NCBI RefSeq assembly: GCF_021603585.1
Contig: NZ_BQHI01000016.1
Span: forward strand, 1-64,000
DNA from: Pseudomonas sputi
GTDB taxonomy: Bacteria; Pseudomonadota; Gammaproteobacteria; Pseudomonadales; Pseudomonadaceae
DNA length: 64,000 nt
Direction of reading: 5' to 3'
Of the stretch, positions 25,760 to 35,154 are shown one piece after another; the first letter of the stretch is position 1, and each line of letters starts with the position of its first letter. Made by a program: the position numbers and the translations under genes. Below the pieces are notes generated by a model. That model saw only the letters and a program-made list of their open reading frames with translations, was not told where the DNA came from and did no database searches.

Positions 25760-27463
25760 TTATGCCAGAGCCTCCCAGAAAAACTCCACGCGGGCACTGC
25801 GCCCATCGTCCGACCAGCTGGCATTTCTGCCCAACTGCCGGATCAGACTGACACCGCGTCCCGACAGACGGACTTCGTCAAGCGGCCGTTGCATCACGCG
25901 CGAGACGTCAAATCCCTGGCCGCTGTCCTCGACTTGCACCACCAGACAACCGCCCTCGCCTTCCGGCCGCACCTGCAAATGCACGCGCACGAAACCGTCC
26001 TGCAAGGCCTCGAGGCGCGCATTGCGCTGCTCATAATAACGGGCGAAACCTGGCGCATCGCGCTTGAGGCTCGAATCCAGCCCCAGCACGCCATGCTCCA
26101 GCGCGTTGGAATAAAGCTCGGCCAGCACGCTGTACAGTGCGCCACTCTGCGCCCGCAATCCATGTACTTCCAGCAGCAACTGCAACAGGTAAGGCAACGG
26201 ATTGAAACGCTTGAGCGTGGCACCGCGAAATTCGAAGCTCACCGACCAGTCCAGCGGGCAGGACTGGCCGCTGTCGGAATACACCGGTGCCGACGGATGG
26301 ATCTGCTCGGCCTCCAGCAGGCTGACCTCGACCATGCTCACATCGTCCCGGGCCTCCCCGCGAAAGTCCTGCAGCGCCTGTTCGATGTCCTCGAACAGCC
26401 GATCCGGCTGGCGATTGGCGGCGAACACCTTGTGCAAACGCTCGACACCGAACAACTGATCGTTGGCATCGCAGGTGTCGATGACCCCGTCCGAAAGCAG
26501 GAACACCCGATCGCCCACTGCCATCGGGTGAACCTCGGTGCGGTCATCGAAGTCCTGCGGGCTGAGCACCCCCAACGGCAGGTGACGGGCCGCCAGCGGT
26601 GTGCGCGTGCCCGTGGCGAGGCAATGCAGATAGCCGTCGGGCATGCCGCCATTCCAGACTTCCACCGAGCGCCGCTGAAAACTCAGGCACAACAGCGTCG
26701 CGCAGCAGAACATGTCCACCGGCAGGATGCGCTTGAGCTTGGCGTTCATTTCCCGCAGGGTCTCGGCCAGGCCGTAACCCTTGGCAGTCATGCCGTAAAA
26801 CACCTCGGCCAGCGGCATCGCGCCGACCGCCGCGGGCAATCCATGACCGGTGAAGTCACCGAGCAACACGTGCATGTCGCCGGCCGGGGTGTACGCAGCC
26901 AACAGCAGATCGCCGTTGAACAGCGCATAGGGTGATTGCAGGTAACGGATGTTCGGCGCGCTCAGGCACCCGGAATGCGCGACCTTGTCGAACACGGCCT
27001 TGGCGACCCGCTGCTCGTTGAGCAGATAGTCGTGGTGTTTGGCGATCAGGTCGCGCTGCTGAAGAACCGTGGCCTGCAAACGCCGCAAGCGATCCATCGC
27101 CTTGATTTTGGCGGCGAGGATCACCTGGTTGTACGGCTTCGCCAGAAAGTCGTCACCGCCGGCCTCAAGGCAACGGGCCAGCGCTTCACTTTCCGTCAGC
27201 GAGGTGAGGAAGATGATCGGCACCAGATTCTCACCCGCCAGCCTCTTGATCTGCCGTGCGGCTTCGAACCCGTCCATCACCGGCATCATGGCGTCCATCA
27301 GCACCAGATGCGGCTTTTGCCGGATGAATGTCTCGACCGCCTCCGCACCGTGGGTGGCCGTCAGCACCTCGTGCCCCTGGCGACGGACGATGGTCGACAA
27401 CAGCAGCCGGTCGGCGGCGCTGTCTTCGGCGATCAGGATCGTCAGCGGCTCTTGCGGCTGCAT
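25760..27463 (-). CDS. hsbR: HsbR: response regulator with PP2C phosphatase and anti-sigma kinase domains
   Basis: 567 aa. The receiver domain (~8-125) has phospho-acceptor Asp57 (LVLMDAMMPVMDG). A SpoIIE/PP2C phosphatase domain follows (LLLAAYTPAGDMHVLLGDFTGHG; VFLLSDGVIDTCDA). The C-terminal HATPase domain resembles RsbW kinases (LAELYSNALEHG, VEDSGQGFD). HsbR phosphorylates or dephosphorylates HsbA depending on its state. ATG at 27463 is used; a TTG overlapping the hsbA stop would add three residues. Confidence 0.92.
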   Translation of the reverse strand: MQPQEPLTILIAEDSAADRLLLSTIVRRQGHEVLTATHGAEAVETFIRQKPHLVLMDAMMPVMDGFEAARQIKRLAGENLVPIIFLTSLTESEALARCLEAGGDDFLAKPYNQVILAAKIKAMDRLRRLQATVLQQRDLIAKHHDYLLNEQRVAKAVFDKVAHSGCLSAPNIRYLQSPYALFNGDLLLAAYTPAGDMHVLLGDFTGHGLPAAVGAMPLAEVFYGMTAKGYGLAETLREMNAKLKRILPVDMFCCATLLCLSFQRRSVEVWNGGMPDGYLHCLATGTRTPLAARHLPLGVLSPQDFDDRTEVHPMAVGDRVFLLSDGVIDTCDANDQLFGVERLHKVFAANRQPDRLFEDIEQALQDFRGEARDDVSMVEVSLLEAEQIHPSAPVYSDSGQSCPLDWSVSFEFRGATLKRFNPLPYLLQLLLEVHGLRAQSGALYSVLAELYSNALEHGVLGLDSSLKRDAPGFARYYEQRNARLEALQDGFVRVHLQVRPEGEGGCLVVQVEDSGQGFDVSRVMQRPLDEVRLSGRGVSLIRQLGRNASWSDDGRSARVEFFWEALA

Positions 27464-27468
27464 GGCCG

Positions 27469-27768
27469 TCAACTGATGTCGAACAGTTTGTCGAAGTTGG
27501 AGATGGCGAGGATTTTCTTCACGTCGGAACTGCTGTTGACCACGCGGATTTCCGAATCGTCACCGCCGACATGATCACGCAGCAGAAGCAGCATGCCGAG
27601 CGCCGAACTGTCGAGATAGGTCGCCTCCTTGAGGTCGACAATCACCGATTCGGGCTGCTCTTTTTCGTAGGATTGGCGAAATTCCTGATGCTTGGCGAAA
27701 TCGAATCGCCCCTTGACCGAAATCGTCAGCTTTTTCTTGTCCGCGGACACTTCTGTAACGACTGACAT
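27469..27768 (-). CDS. hsbA: HsbA: STAS-domain anti-anti-sigma factor
   Basis: 99 aa STAS domain with the phosphorylation-site motif ATYLDSSALGMLLLL (Ser54/Ser55). In P. aeruginosa unphosphorylated HsbA binds the anti-sigma factor FlgM, freeing FliA, while phosphorylated HsbA feeds a diguanylate cyclase branch. FlgM itself is not in this window. It is followed by hsbR with almost no gap. Confidence 0.92.
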   Translation of the reverse strand: MSVVTEVSADKKKLTISVKGRFDFAKHQEFRQSYEKEQPESVIVDLKEATYLDSSALGMLLLLRDHVGGDDSEIRVVNSSSDVKKILAISNFDKLFDIS

Positions 27769-27869
27769 TTACTGGCTTCCTTGTCATTGACGAACTTGTA
27801 CAAGGTTTAGCACCTGCCGGGGCCATGGGCAAGGCGCGATGGCGTCGGGAGCTGTCAGAGATCGGCTCG

Positions 27870-28319
27870 TCAAAACACCTCGTGACGCGGCAAACGCTGG
27901 GACAATTCGTCCAGCAGCTTCTGTTCGCGCTTGTCTTCGGCACGCTGGGCCTCGTCGCGGTAGCGCTGGACAAGTTTGCGCAAACCTTCGACCCGGGCAA
28001 ACGCCTGCTGCCAGGCATCGCGAGCCTTGTCCAGGTTGTTCTGGTGCCATTGCAGGCTCTGGCGCTGCTGATCGACGGCAGTGTCAAGTTGCGCCAGGAA
28101 GCCCTGAAAACCCAGCAGCCACTGACCGGTCACGCCGGTGCTGCCGCGCACGATCCACTGCTGCGAATAATCCAGACGAAAGGCGTTGAGGTCGGCGAGT
28201 TTGCTTTCGGCCACTTTCACCTGCCCCTGAAAGTAACCCAGGCGCTGCACGGCGGTTTTTTCGGCCTTCTCGGCCATGTCCACCACCGGCGCCAGGCGCG
28301 CGGCTCGACTCAGGGCCAT
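27870..28319 (-). CDS. fliJ: Flagellar export chaperone/stalk protein FliJ
   Basis: 149 aa, nearly all charged helix and coiled coil (two long antiparallel helices) as in FliJ. It starts MALSRAARLAPVVDMAEKAE. It sits in the FliI hexamer and escorts chaperones. It lies 6 bp after fliI and 101 bp before hsbA. Confidence 0.95.
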   Translation of the reverse strand: MALSRAARLAPVVDMAEKAEKTAVQRLGYFQGQVKVAESKLADLNAFRLDYSQQWIVRGSTGVTGQWLLGFQGFLAQLDTAVDQQRQSLQWHQNNLDKARDAWQQAFARVEGLRKLVQRYRDEAQRAEDKREQKLLDELSQRLPRHEVF

Positions 28320-28325
28320 GACCGG

Positions 28326-29684
28326 TTACCCGCCGGCCGCCGGGGCGAAAATCGTTTCGAGGTACGCCTCGCTTTCACCCAGGCTGATTTTGTCGTTGAG
28401 GCCCTGACGCAGGTATCTGACCAGTTGCGGCTGCAGGTTGATGGCAAGGTCCGTCTCGCGATCACCGCCCGCGACATAGGCGCCGACGCTGATCAGGTCG
28501 CGACTCTGTTGATAGCGCGACCACAGTTGCTTGAAGTATTGCGCGCGCTGCATGTGTTCCGGCGCCACGACGGCAGGCATCACCCGGCTGATCGAAGCTT
28601 CGATGTCGATGGCCGGGTAATGCCCCTCCTCGGCCAGCCGCCGCGACAGCACGATGTGCCCGTCGAGCACGCCCCGCGCCGAGTCGGCAATCGGGTCCTG
28701 CTGGTCATCGCCCTCGGACAGCACGGTATAGAACGCTGTGATCGAACCTCCGCCCTTCTCTGCATTACCGGCACGCTCCACCAGTTTCGGCAGTTTGGCG
28801 AATACCGACGGCGGATAACCCTTGGTTGCCGGCGGCTCGCCGATGGCCAGGGCGATTTCCCGCTGGGCCTGGGCAAAACGGGTCAGGGAATCCATCAGCA
28901 ACAGGACGTTCTTGCCCTTGTCGCGGAAATATTCGGCGATCCGCGTGCAGTACATCGCCGCGCGCAGACGCATCAGCGGCGCGTCGTCAGCCGGGGACGC
29001 CACGACCACGGAACGCTTGAGGCCTTCTTCACCAAGAATGTGCTCGATGAATTCTTTAACTTCCCGACCCCGCTCACCGATCAGGCCGACGACGATGATG
29101 TCGGCCTCGGTGAAGCGGGTCATCATGCCCAGCAACACCGATTTACCGACACCGGTACCGGCGAACAGGCCCAGACGCTGACCGCGACCGACCGTCAACA
29201 ATCCGTTGATGCTACGGATCCCGACATCCAGCGGCTCGCTGATCGGGTCTCGGTTGAGCGGGTTGATCGTCGGGCCGTCCATCGGCACCCAGTCTTCAGC
29301 CTTCATGCCGCCCTTGCCGTCCAGCGCACGTCCGGCGCCGTCGAGCACGCGACCGAGCATGCTCATGCCCATCGGCAAGCGGCCGGTGTCGGCCAGCGGC
29401 ACCACGCGGGCACCCGGCGCAATGCCGGCCACGCTGCCGACCGGCATCAGGAACACCTTGCTGCCGGAAAAGCCCATGACTTCGGCTTCCACCTGGGACG
29501 GGTGATAGGTGTCGTCGTTGATCACCATGCAGCGAGTGCCCATGGCGGCGCGCAGGCCTTCGGCTTCAAGCGTCAGGCCGACCATGCGCAGCAGGCGCCC
29601 TTCGAGAATCGGCGCACCGGCGATTTCGGTGGCCTCGGCATAAGTGCTCAGGCGCTTGGCGAAGCTGGTGCGTTCAAGGCGCAT
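28326..29684 (-). CDS. fliI: Flagellum-specific ATPase FliI
   Basis: 452 aa, F1-beta-like ATPase. Walker A AGTGVGKS is at 175-182, Walker B follows ([15 protein letters not shown]), and the family signature [15 protein letters not shown] is present. It energises release of export substrates. ATG at 29684 (MRLERTSF, the family start) overlaps the fliH end by 11 bp; the frame stays open nine codons further. Confidence 0.98.
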   Translation of the reverse strand: MRLERTSFAKRLSTYAEATEIAGAPILEGRLLRMVGLTLEAEGLRAAMGTRCMVINDDTYHPSQVEAEVMGFSGSKVFLMPVGSVAGIAPGARVVPLADTGRLPMGMSMLGRVLDGAGRALDGKGGMKAEDWVPMDGPTINPLNRDPISEPLDVGIRSINGLLTVGRGQRLGLFAGTGVGKSVLLGMMTRFTEADIIVVGLIGERGREVKEFIEHILGEEGLKRSVVVASPADDAPLMRLRAAMYCTRIAEYFRDKGKNVLLLMDSLTRFAQAQREIALAIGEPPATKGYPPSVFAKLPKLVERAGNAEKGGGSITAFYTVLSEGDDQQDPIADSARGVLDGHIVLSRRLAEEGHYPAIDIEASISRVMPAVVAPEHMQRAQYFKQLWSRYQQSRDLISVGAYVAGGDRETDLAINLQPQLVRYLRQGLNDKISLGESEAYLETIFAPAAGG

Positions 29685-30480
29685 CGGGGGCGTCCGCGAG
29701 CGGCTCGTCAATGACAGGGGCCGGTTTCGGCGTTTCCGGCAAGTCCAGGCTCAGGTCCGGCGCGGCCGGGTGCAGAGCCTGCTCGTGCAACTGGTCGAAC
29801 AGCTTGGCCATGACCTGGCTGACGCGGGTTTCGATGCTGGCGTCGATCCGGCTATGGTCGGTCTCGACCCGGCAACCGCCTGGCAACAGGGTTTCGTCCT
29901 CGACGATGCGCCAGGTTTCCTCATGACGTTCGCGCAGGGCTTTGACCTGTTCGAAATCCTGCGGATTGACGTACAGCCGCACATTGCCCACGCCCAGCGG
30001 CAACAGCTTGAGGGCGTCGCGCATGACGTGTTCGATCTGCGTCGAGTCGATGGCCAGCTCGCGCTGAATCACCTGACGGGCGATGTGCTGCACGAGGTTG
30101 ACCAGCGACTTTTCGATCTGGGTGTCTTGCTCGGCAATGGGCTCGAACAGGTGGCCCATCAGTTGCTCGAGGCTCTCGACCTTAGCCGTCAGGACCCCTT
30201 CGGCTTCCTGGCGCACCTTGAGGGTGGCGCTGTGAAAGCCTTCCTTTTCACCGATGGCGAAGCCCTCGTTGTAGGCCTCCTGACGGATGCTTTCGAGCTC
30301 TTCGAGCGTCAGTGGCTGGACTTCCTCCAGCGGCACTTCTTCCATTTCCGGCGGTTCAGGCTCCGGTTCCGGCTCGGGTTCCGGTGCCGGCGGATCGAAG
30401 CTTGGGATTGCCCAAGTTTCGAAACCGCGGACGTCCCGGGCACGGATCAGGTCCGTCACGTCGTCGTCATGCTTGTCCAT
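29674..30480 (-). CDS. fliH: Flagellar export stator protein FliH
   Basis: 268 aa. A Pro/Glu-rich N-terminal part with repeated PEPEPE (residues ~31-45) and a charged helical middle with GEKEGF lead to the C-terminal V-ATPase subunit E-like domain. It tethers and inhibits FliI. It is 5 bp after fliG. Confidence 0.95.
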   Translation of the reverse strand: MDKHDDDVTDLIRARDVRGFETWAIPSFDPPAPEPEPEPEPEPPEMEEVPLEEVQPLTLEELESIRQEAYNEGFAIGEKEGFHSATLKVRQEAEGVLTAKVESLEQLMGHLFEPIAEQDTQIEKSLVNLVQHIARQVIQRELAIDSTQIEHVMRDALKLLPLGVGNVRLYVNPQDFEQVKALRERHEETWRIVEDETLLPGGCRVETDHSRIDASIETRVSQVMAKLFDQLHEQALHPAAPDLSLDLPETPKPAPVIDEPLADAPDAP

Positions 30481-30484
30481 GGGC

Positions 30485-31504
30485 TTAGATCATTTCCTCG
30501 CCGCCCTTGCCACCGAGCACGATTTCTCCGGCTTCGGCCATACGGCGGGCGATGGTGAGGATTTCCTTCTGCGCGGTCTCCACGTCGCTGACGCGCACCG
30601 GGCCTTTGGCCTCGAGGTCGTCGCGCAGCAGTTCGGCGGCACGCTTGGACATGTTCTTGAAAATCTTTTCCTTGACGCCTTCGTCCGAACCCTTGAGGGC
30701 CAGCACCAGCACGTCGGAGGAGACTTCGCGCAGCAGCGCCTGGATACCGCGGTCGTCGACATCGGCCAGGTTGTTGAACACGAACATGAGGTCTTCGATC
30801 TGACCGGACAGGTCTTCGTCGACTTCGCGGATCGAGTCCATGAGCTGGCCTTCGATCGAGCTGTCGAGGAAGTTCATGATGTCCGCCGCCCGCTTGATGC
30901 CACCCAGGGTGGTGCGCGAAGCGTTCGAGTTGCCGGAGAACTGCTTCTCGAGGATCTGGTTCAATTCTTTCAGTGCGGCCGGCTGTACGGTGTTCAACGA
31001 CGAGACGCGCAGGATGATGTCCAGACGTACCTTGTGGTCGAAGTTGCCGAGCACTTCACCGGCCTGATCCGGGTCGAGGTACGCCACCACGATCGCCTGG
31101 ATCTGCGGGTGCTCGTAACGGATCACGTCGGCAACGGCGCGCGGCTCCATCCATTTCAGGCTGTCGAGGCCGCTGGTGTTGCCGCCCAGCAGAATGCGGT
31201 CGATCAGGCCGTTGGCCTTGTCTTCACCCAGGGCCTGGGTGAGCATTTTGCGCACGTAGTCGTCGGAGCCGACGCCCAGGCTGGTCTGGTCGCCGACAAT
31301 GTCGACGAACTCGCTCATGACCTGCTCGACCTGCTCACGGTGGACGTTGCCCATCTGGGCCATGGCCACGCCAACCCGCTGAACCTCTTTGGGGCCCATG
31401 TGGCGCAGCACTTGTGCGGCATCGGTCGAACCCAGGGACAGCAGCAGAATCGCGGCTTTATCGACCCGGGACAGTTTGGCGACGGCGGCTCGGTTATCAC
31501 TCAT
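30485..31504 (-). CDS. fliG: Flagellar motor switch protein FliG
   Basis: 339 aa, three armadillo-like domains. The middle EHPQ motif (RYEHPQIQAIVVAYLDPDQA) and the C-terminal torque helix (MFVFNNLADVDDRGIQALLREV) are visible. It connects FliF to the C-ring and contacts the stator. The start overlaps the fliF stop by 8 bp. Confidence 0.98.
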   Translation of the reverse strand: MSDNRAAVAKLSRVDKAAILLLSLGSTDAAQVLRHMGPKEVQRVGVAMAQMGNVHREQVEQVMSEFVDIVGDQTSLGVGSDDYVRKMLTQALGEDKANGLIDRILLGGNTSGLDSLKWMEPRAVADVIRYEHPQIQAIVVAYLDPDQAGEVLGNFDHKVRLDIILRVSSLNTVQPAALKELNQILEKQFSGNSNASRTTLGGIKRAADIMNFLDSSIEGQLMDSIREVDEDLSGQIEDLMFVFNNLADVDDRGIQALLREVSSDVLVLALKGSDEGVKEKIFKNMSKRAAELLRDDLEAKGPVRVSDVETAQKEILTIARRMAEAGEIVLGGKGGEEMI

Positions 31505-33284
31505 CTGCGTTAATCCACTCTTTCACGACCTGGGCCACACGACCCGGGTCTTCTGCCACCAGACTCTTGATTGCGTTCAACTGAGCGTCATAGCCCTCGC
31601 TCGGGCTCGGCAGCAGGATGCTGGTCGGGCCGCCGAGGCTGACGCGATCGTTGGACAGTTCACCGTCCAGACCGCCCATGCCACCGAGTTCCATGTCGCC
31701 GCCCAGACCGGCCAGCTCCTTGCTTTTGCCGCCACCGGTGATGTTGTTGAGCACCGGACGCAGCACGCCGAACACCAGCACCAGGATGAACAGCACGCCC
31801 AGCACTTGTTTGACGATGTCCCAGAACCATGGCTGGGAGTAGAACGGAATGTCGGCGATCACTTCGCCGCGTTCGGCGGAGAACGGCATGTTGATCACGC
31901 TGACGCTGTCGCCACGGCTGGCGTCGAAGCCGACGGCGTCCTGTACCAGACGGGTGAAGCGCGCCAATTCGTCGGCGCTCCACGGCGCACGGGTGGTTTC
32001 GCCGTTGGCCGGGTTGATCTTGACCTGATCGTCCACCACCACCGACACCGACAGGCGATTCAGGCGACCCTGCTGCTGTTTGGTGTGGCTGATGGAACGG
32101 TCGAGCTCGAAGTTCTTGGTGGATTGTTGACGTTTGTCCGCCGGGTACGGCGCAAGCATTGGCTGGCCGGTGGCCGGGTCCATGATCTGCTGACCGTTGG
32201 CATCAACCAGTGGCTGACCTGGCTGCACCATGCTCGCCGGGGCGGCTGCGCCACCGGTGGTCTGCGGCGCCGAAGCCGGCGACGGCGGCTGGTTGCTCAG
32301 GGCACCCGGCACACCTTGCGGGCCATTGCTGGCGGTGCGTTGTTCGTTGACCGACTGTTCGCTGCGCAGGGCCGGTTGATCCGGGTTGAACTGCTCGGCT
32401 GTCGACTCGACGGCACTGAAATCGACATCGGCCGAGACTTCAGCCTTGTAGCGATCGTTGCCCAGTACCGGTTGCAGAATGTTGTGCACGCGCTGAGTGA
32501 GCATGCTTTCCATGCGGCGGCTGTAGTCGAACTGCTTGCCGGCCATGGTCATTTCGGAATTTTCCGCCTGATCCGACAGCAGGTTGCCCTTCTGGTCGAC
32601 GACGGTGATCTGCGATTTGCTCAGCTCGGGAACGGAAGTCGCCACCAGGTTGATGATTGCAACCACCTGGCCCGGCTCCAGCGAACGACCGGAGTACAAC
32701 TCGACCAGTACCGATGCGCTTGGCTTGCGCTCGTCACGGACGAACACCGAGCTTTTCGGGATCGCCAGGTGAACGCGCGCGCCCTTGACGTTGTTCAGGC
32801 TGGAGATGGTGCGGGCCAGTTCGCCCTCGAGGCCGCGACGATAACGGGTCGCTTCCATGAACTGGCTGGTGCCCAGCCCCTGTTCCTTGTCGAGGATTTC
32901 GAAACCGATGTTGCCGTCGCTGGGAGTGACACCAGCGGCCGCGAGCTTGAGCCGCGCACGGGACAGGTCATCGGCCTTGACCAGCAAGGCGCCGGAATTC
33001 GGTTCGACGGTGTAGGGAATGTCGGCGGAGGCCAGGGTGTCCATGACCTGCTTGGCATCCATGCCGGCAAGGCTGCCGTACAGAGGCCGGTAGTCCGGCT
33101 GCTGCGACCACAGCACCACGGCAAAGCCAATCGCCACGCTCGCGGCCAGGCCGACCAACAGGCCCACCTGACGCAGCACGGTCATCTCGGAGAGGTTTTC
33201 CAGGAAGGACAGGCCGAACAACGGCGGTTTGCCGTCTATCGGGGTGGCCTTGGCCGGAACGTTATCGGCGACTGCTTCTGCCAT
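31497..33284 (-). CDS. fliF: Flagellar MS-ring protein FliF
   Basis: 595 aa. Membrane helix near residues 35-57, the ring-building motifs (PDYRPLYGSLAGMDAKQVMDTL, ARVHLAIPKSSVF, VAIINLVATSVPEL), a low-complexity periplasmic insert (Pro/Ala/Gln-rich, ~310-375) and a second membrane helix near 475-495. The C-terminal tail, rich in acidic residues, binds FliG. Confidence 0.98.
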   Translation of the reverse strand: MAEAVADNVPAKATPIDGKPPLFGLSFLENLSEMTVLRQVGLLVGLAASVAIGFAVVLWSQQPDYRPLYGSLAGMDAKQVMDTLASADIPYTVEPNSGALLVKADDLSRARLKLAAAGVTPSDGNIGFEILDKEQGLGTSQFMEATRYRRGLEGELARTISSLNNVKGARVHLAIPKSSVFVRDERKPSASVLVELYSGRSLEPGQVVAIINLVATSVPELSKSQITVVDQKGNLLSDQAENSEMTMAGKQFDYSRRMESMLTQRVHNILQPVLGNDRYKAEVSADVDFSAVESTAEQFNPDQPALRSEQSVNEQRTASNGPQGVPGALSNQPPSPASAPQTTGGAAAPASMVQPGQPLVDANGQQIMDPATGQPMLAPYPADKRQQSTKNFELDRSISHTKQQQGRLNRLSVSVVVDDQVKINPANGETTRAPWSADELARFTRLVQDAVGFDASRGDSVSVINMPFSAERGEVIADIPFYSQPWFWDIVKQVLGVLFILVLVFGVLRPVLNNITGGGKSKELAGLGGDMELGGMGGLDGELSNDRVSLGGPTSILLPSPSEGYDAQLNAIKSLVAEDPGRVAQVVKEWINADE

Positions 33285-33299
33285 GACTCAATCTCGTCC

Positions 33300-33629
33300 T
33301 TAAACCGGCATCTGCATGATGTCTTGATAAGCCTGAACCAGCTTGTTGCGCACCTGGGTCAGAGCCTGGAACGACACACTGGCTTTCTGCGAGGCGATCA
33401 TCACATCCGTCAGATCGACGCCGCTCTTGCCGATCTCGAACGCGTTGGCCAATTGGCTCGACGCCTGCTGGGTATCGTTCACTTTGTTGATGGCCTGACC
33501 GAGCATGTCGGAAAAGCTGCTGCCTGCCACTTCCGGGACGGCAGCAGTCGATTTCGGCTTCGACATGGCGTCCATTTGCATGGCCTTCATGTCCATCATC
33601 AACCGATTAAATTCAATACCTTGGCTCAT
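33300..33629 (-). CDS. fliE: Flagellar basal-body protein FliE
   Basis: 109 aa. The C-terminal half carries the FliE signature ([58 protein letters not shown]-type ending). It joins the MS ring to the rod. It is the first gene of the operon, 62 bp after a sigma-54 site. Confidence 0.97.
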   Translation of the reverse strand: MSQGIEFNRLMMDMKAMQMDAMSKPKSTAAVPEVAGSSFSDMLGQAINKVNDTQQASSQLANAFEIGKSGVDLTDVMIASQKASVSFQALTQVRNKLVQAYQDIMQMPV

Positions 33630-33690
33630 GGTCTACTCTCTTGGGCGGCCCGCAATTTTTTGACACTCACTCGGCGGGTACTCAGGTGTT

Positions 33691-33706
33691 AGCAACAACG
33701 GTGCCA
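33691..33706 (-). promoter_or_regulatory. Sigma-54 promoter of the fliE operon
   Basis: Minus strand TGGCAC-CGTTG-TTGCT is an exact fit to the sigma-54 consensus. It is 62 bp before fliE in the 128-bp gap after fleR. Confidence 0.88.
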
Positions 33707-33757
33707 GCTCACGGGCACCGCTTTGAGAAAAGCCGTTTCAAACGTTTGCGCCACCGG

Positions 33758-35149
33758 TCAGGTGGCGAACAGGTAGCCTTCGACATCCATGCCCGCATCG
33801 CGCATTTGCGCCAGTTTGTAACGCAAGGTGCGCGGGCTGATGCCGAGCTTTTCCGCAGCTTCCTTGCGCCGGCCGCGCTCGGTACGCAGGGTGTCGATGA
33901 TCATCTGGAATTCGCGGCGACGCAGGTCATCGCCCAGCGCACCGGCCGAATCCGCTTCGATCTCGACTTCGCGAATGACCGGAGCGACCGGCACCGTAGC
34001 CGGTAATGGAGCAAACAGCGCCGGCCCGGAGAGACAGAAATCCTGCGGCTGGATGAGGCCGCCCTGCTGCAGAATCAAGGCCCGCTGGACCGCGTTATCC
34101 AGCTCGCGCACGTTGCCCGGCCACGGATAAGCGATCAGGCACGCTTGCGCCTCGGGTGAGAACTTCGCCATCGCGTGCTTCATTTTATTGACGTGCTTGA
34201 CCAGCAGACGCTCGGCCAGCGGCAGGATATCGGCGGTGCGCTCGCGCAACGGACGCCAGGCCAGCGGAAATACCGACAGACGATAATAAAGGTCTTCGCG
34301 GAACCGCCCTGCCGCGACCTCACCGGCCAGATCACGGTTGGTGGTCGCCACCACGCGAATATCGAGAGTGATCGGCTTGCGCGCCCCCACCCGCTCCACT
34401 TCCCGCTCCTGCAACACCCGCAGCAGCTTGGCTTGCAGGCCCAGAGGCATTTCGGAAATTTCATCCAGCAGAATGGTGCCGCCATCCGCCTGTTCGAACT
34501 TGCCGGCCTGGGCGGCGATGGCGCCGGTGAACGAGCCTTTTTCGTGACCGAACAAAGTGGCTTCGAGCATGTTGTCCGGAATCGCCGCACAGTTGATCGC
34601 AATGAACGGCTGACTGGCGCGATGGGATTGCTGGTGGATGTAGCGTGCCAGCACTTCCTTGCCAGTGCCGGACTCGCCGGAAATCAGCACGGTGGAATCA
34701 CTGCGTGCGACCCGCGCCGCCAGTTCCAGCAATTGAGCACTGGCAGGTTCGACTGCGACCGGCCCTTCGGCATCACTGGTGCCGAGACTGCCCAAGGCAT
34801 GACGCGCCACCAGATCCAGCAGAGCCTTGGGCTCGAACGGTTTGACCAAATAATCCGCCGCACCCTGGCGCATCGCATCGACCGCGCGCTCGACCGCGCC
34901 ATGAGCGGTCATCAGCAGCACCGGCAACTGTGGTTGCCGCGCGCGCAACAGCCCGAGCAATTGATGGCCGTCCATGCCCGGCATGTTGACGTCGCTGACC
35001 ACCAGACTGAACGCTTCGCGCTCCACGGCCTTCAGCGCCTCTTCGGCCGAACCCACCGCGTGATAGTCGTGACCGGCCAGCAACAGGGTATCGGCCAGCG
35101 CCTCGCGCAACGAGCGATCATCCTCGACCAGCAGAACCTTGATGCCCAT
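33758..35149 (-). CDS. fleR: Sigma-54-dependent response regulator FleR
   Basis: 463 aa. Receiver domain with Asp53 (VVSDVNMPGMDG), AAA+ domain (Walker A GESGTGKE, 158-165) and a C-terminal Fis-type helix-turn-helix (KEAAEKLGISPRTLRYKL). The sigma-54-contact loop reads GSFTGA (205-210) rather than the usual GAFTGA. With FleS it activates mid-class flagellar genes. ATG at 35149 lies 5 bp after the fleS stop; a GTG three codons earlier is less likely. Confidence 0.96.
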   Translation of the reverse strand: MGIKVLLVEDDRSLREALADTLLLAGHDYHAVGSAEEALKAVEREAFSLVVSDVNMPGMDGHQLLGLLRARQPQLPVLLMTAHGAVERAVDAMRQGAADYLVKPFEPKALLDLVARHALGSLGTSDAEGPVAVEPASAQLLELAARVARSDSTVLISGESGTGKEVLARYIHQQSHRASQPFIAINCAAIPDNMLEATLFGHEKGSFTGAIAAQAGKFEQADGGTILLDEISEMPLGLQAKLLRVLQEREVERVGARKPITLDIRVVATTNRDLAGEVAAGRFREDLYYRLSVFPLAWRPLRERTADILPLAERLLVKHVNKMKHAMAKFSPEAQACLIAYPWPGNVRELDNAVQRALILQQGGLIQPQDFCLSGPALFAPLPATVPVAPVIREVEIEADSAGALGDDLRRREFQMIIDTLRTERGRRKEAAEKLGISPRTLRYKLAQMRDAGMDVEGYLFAT

Positions 35150-35154
35150 GACCC

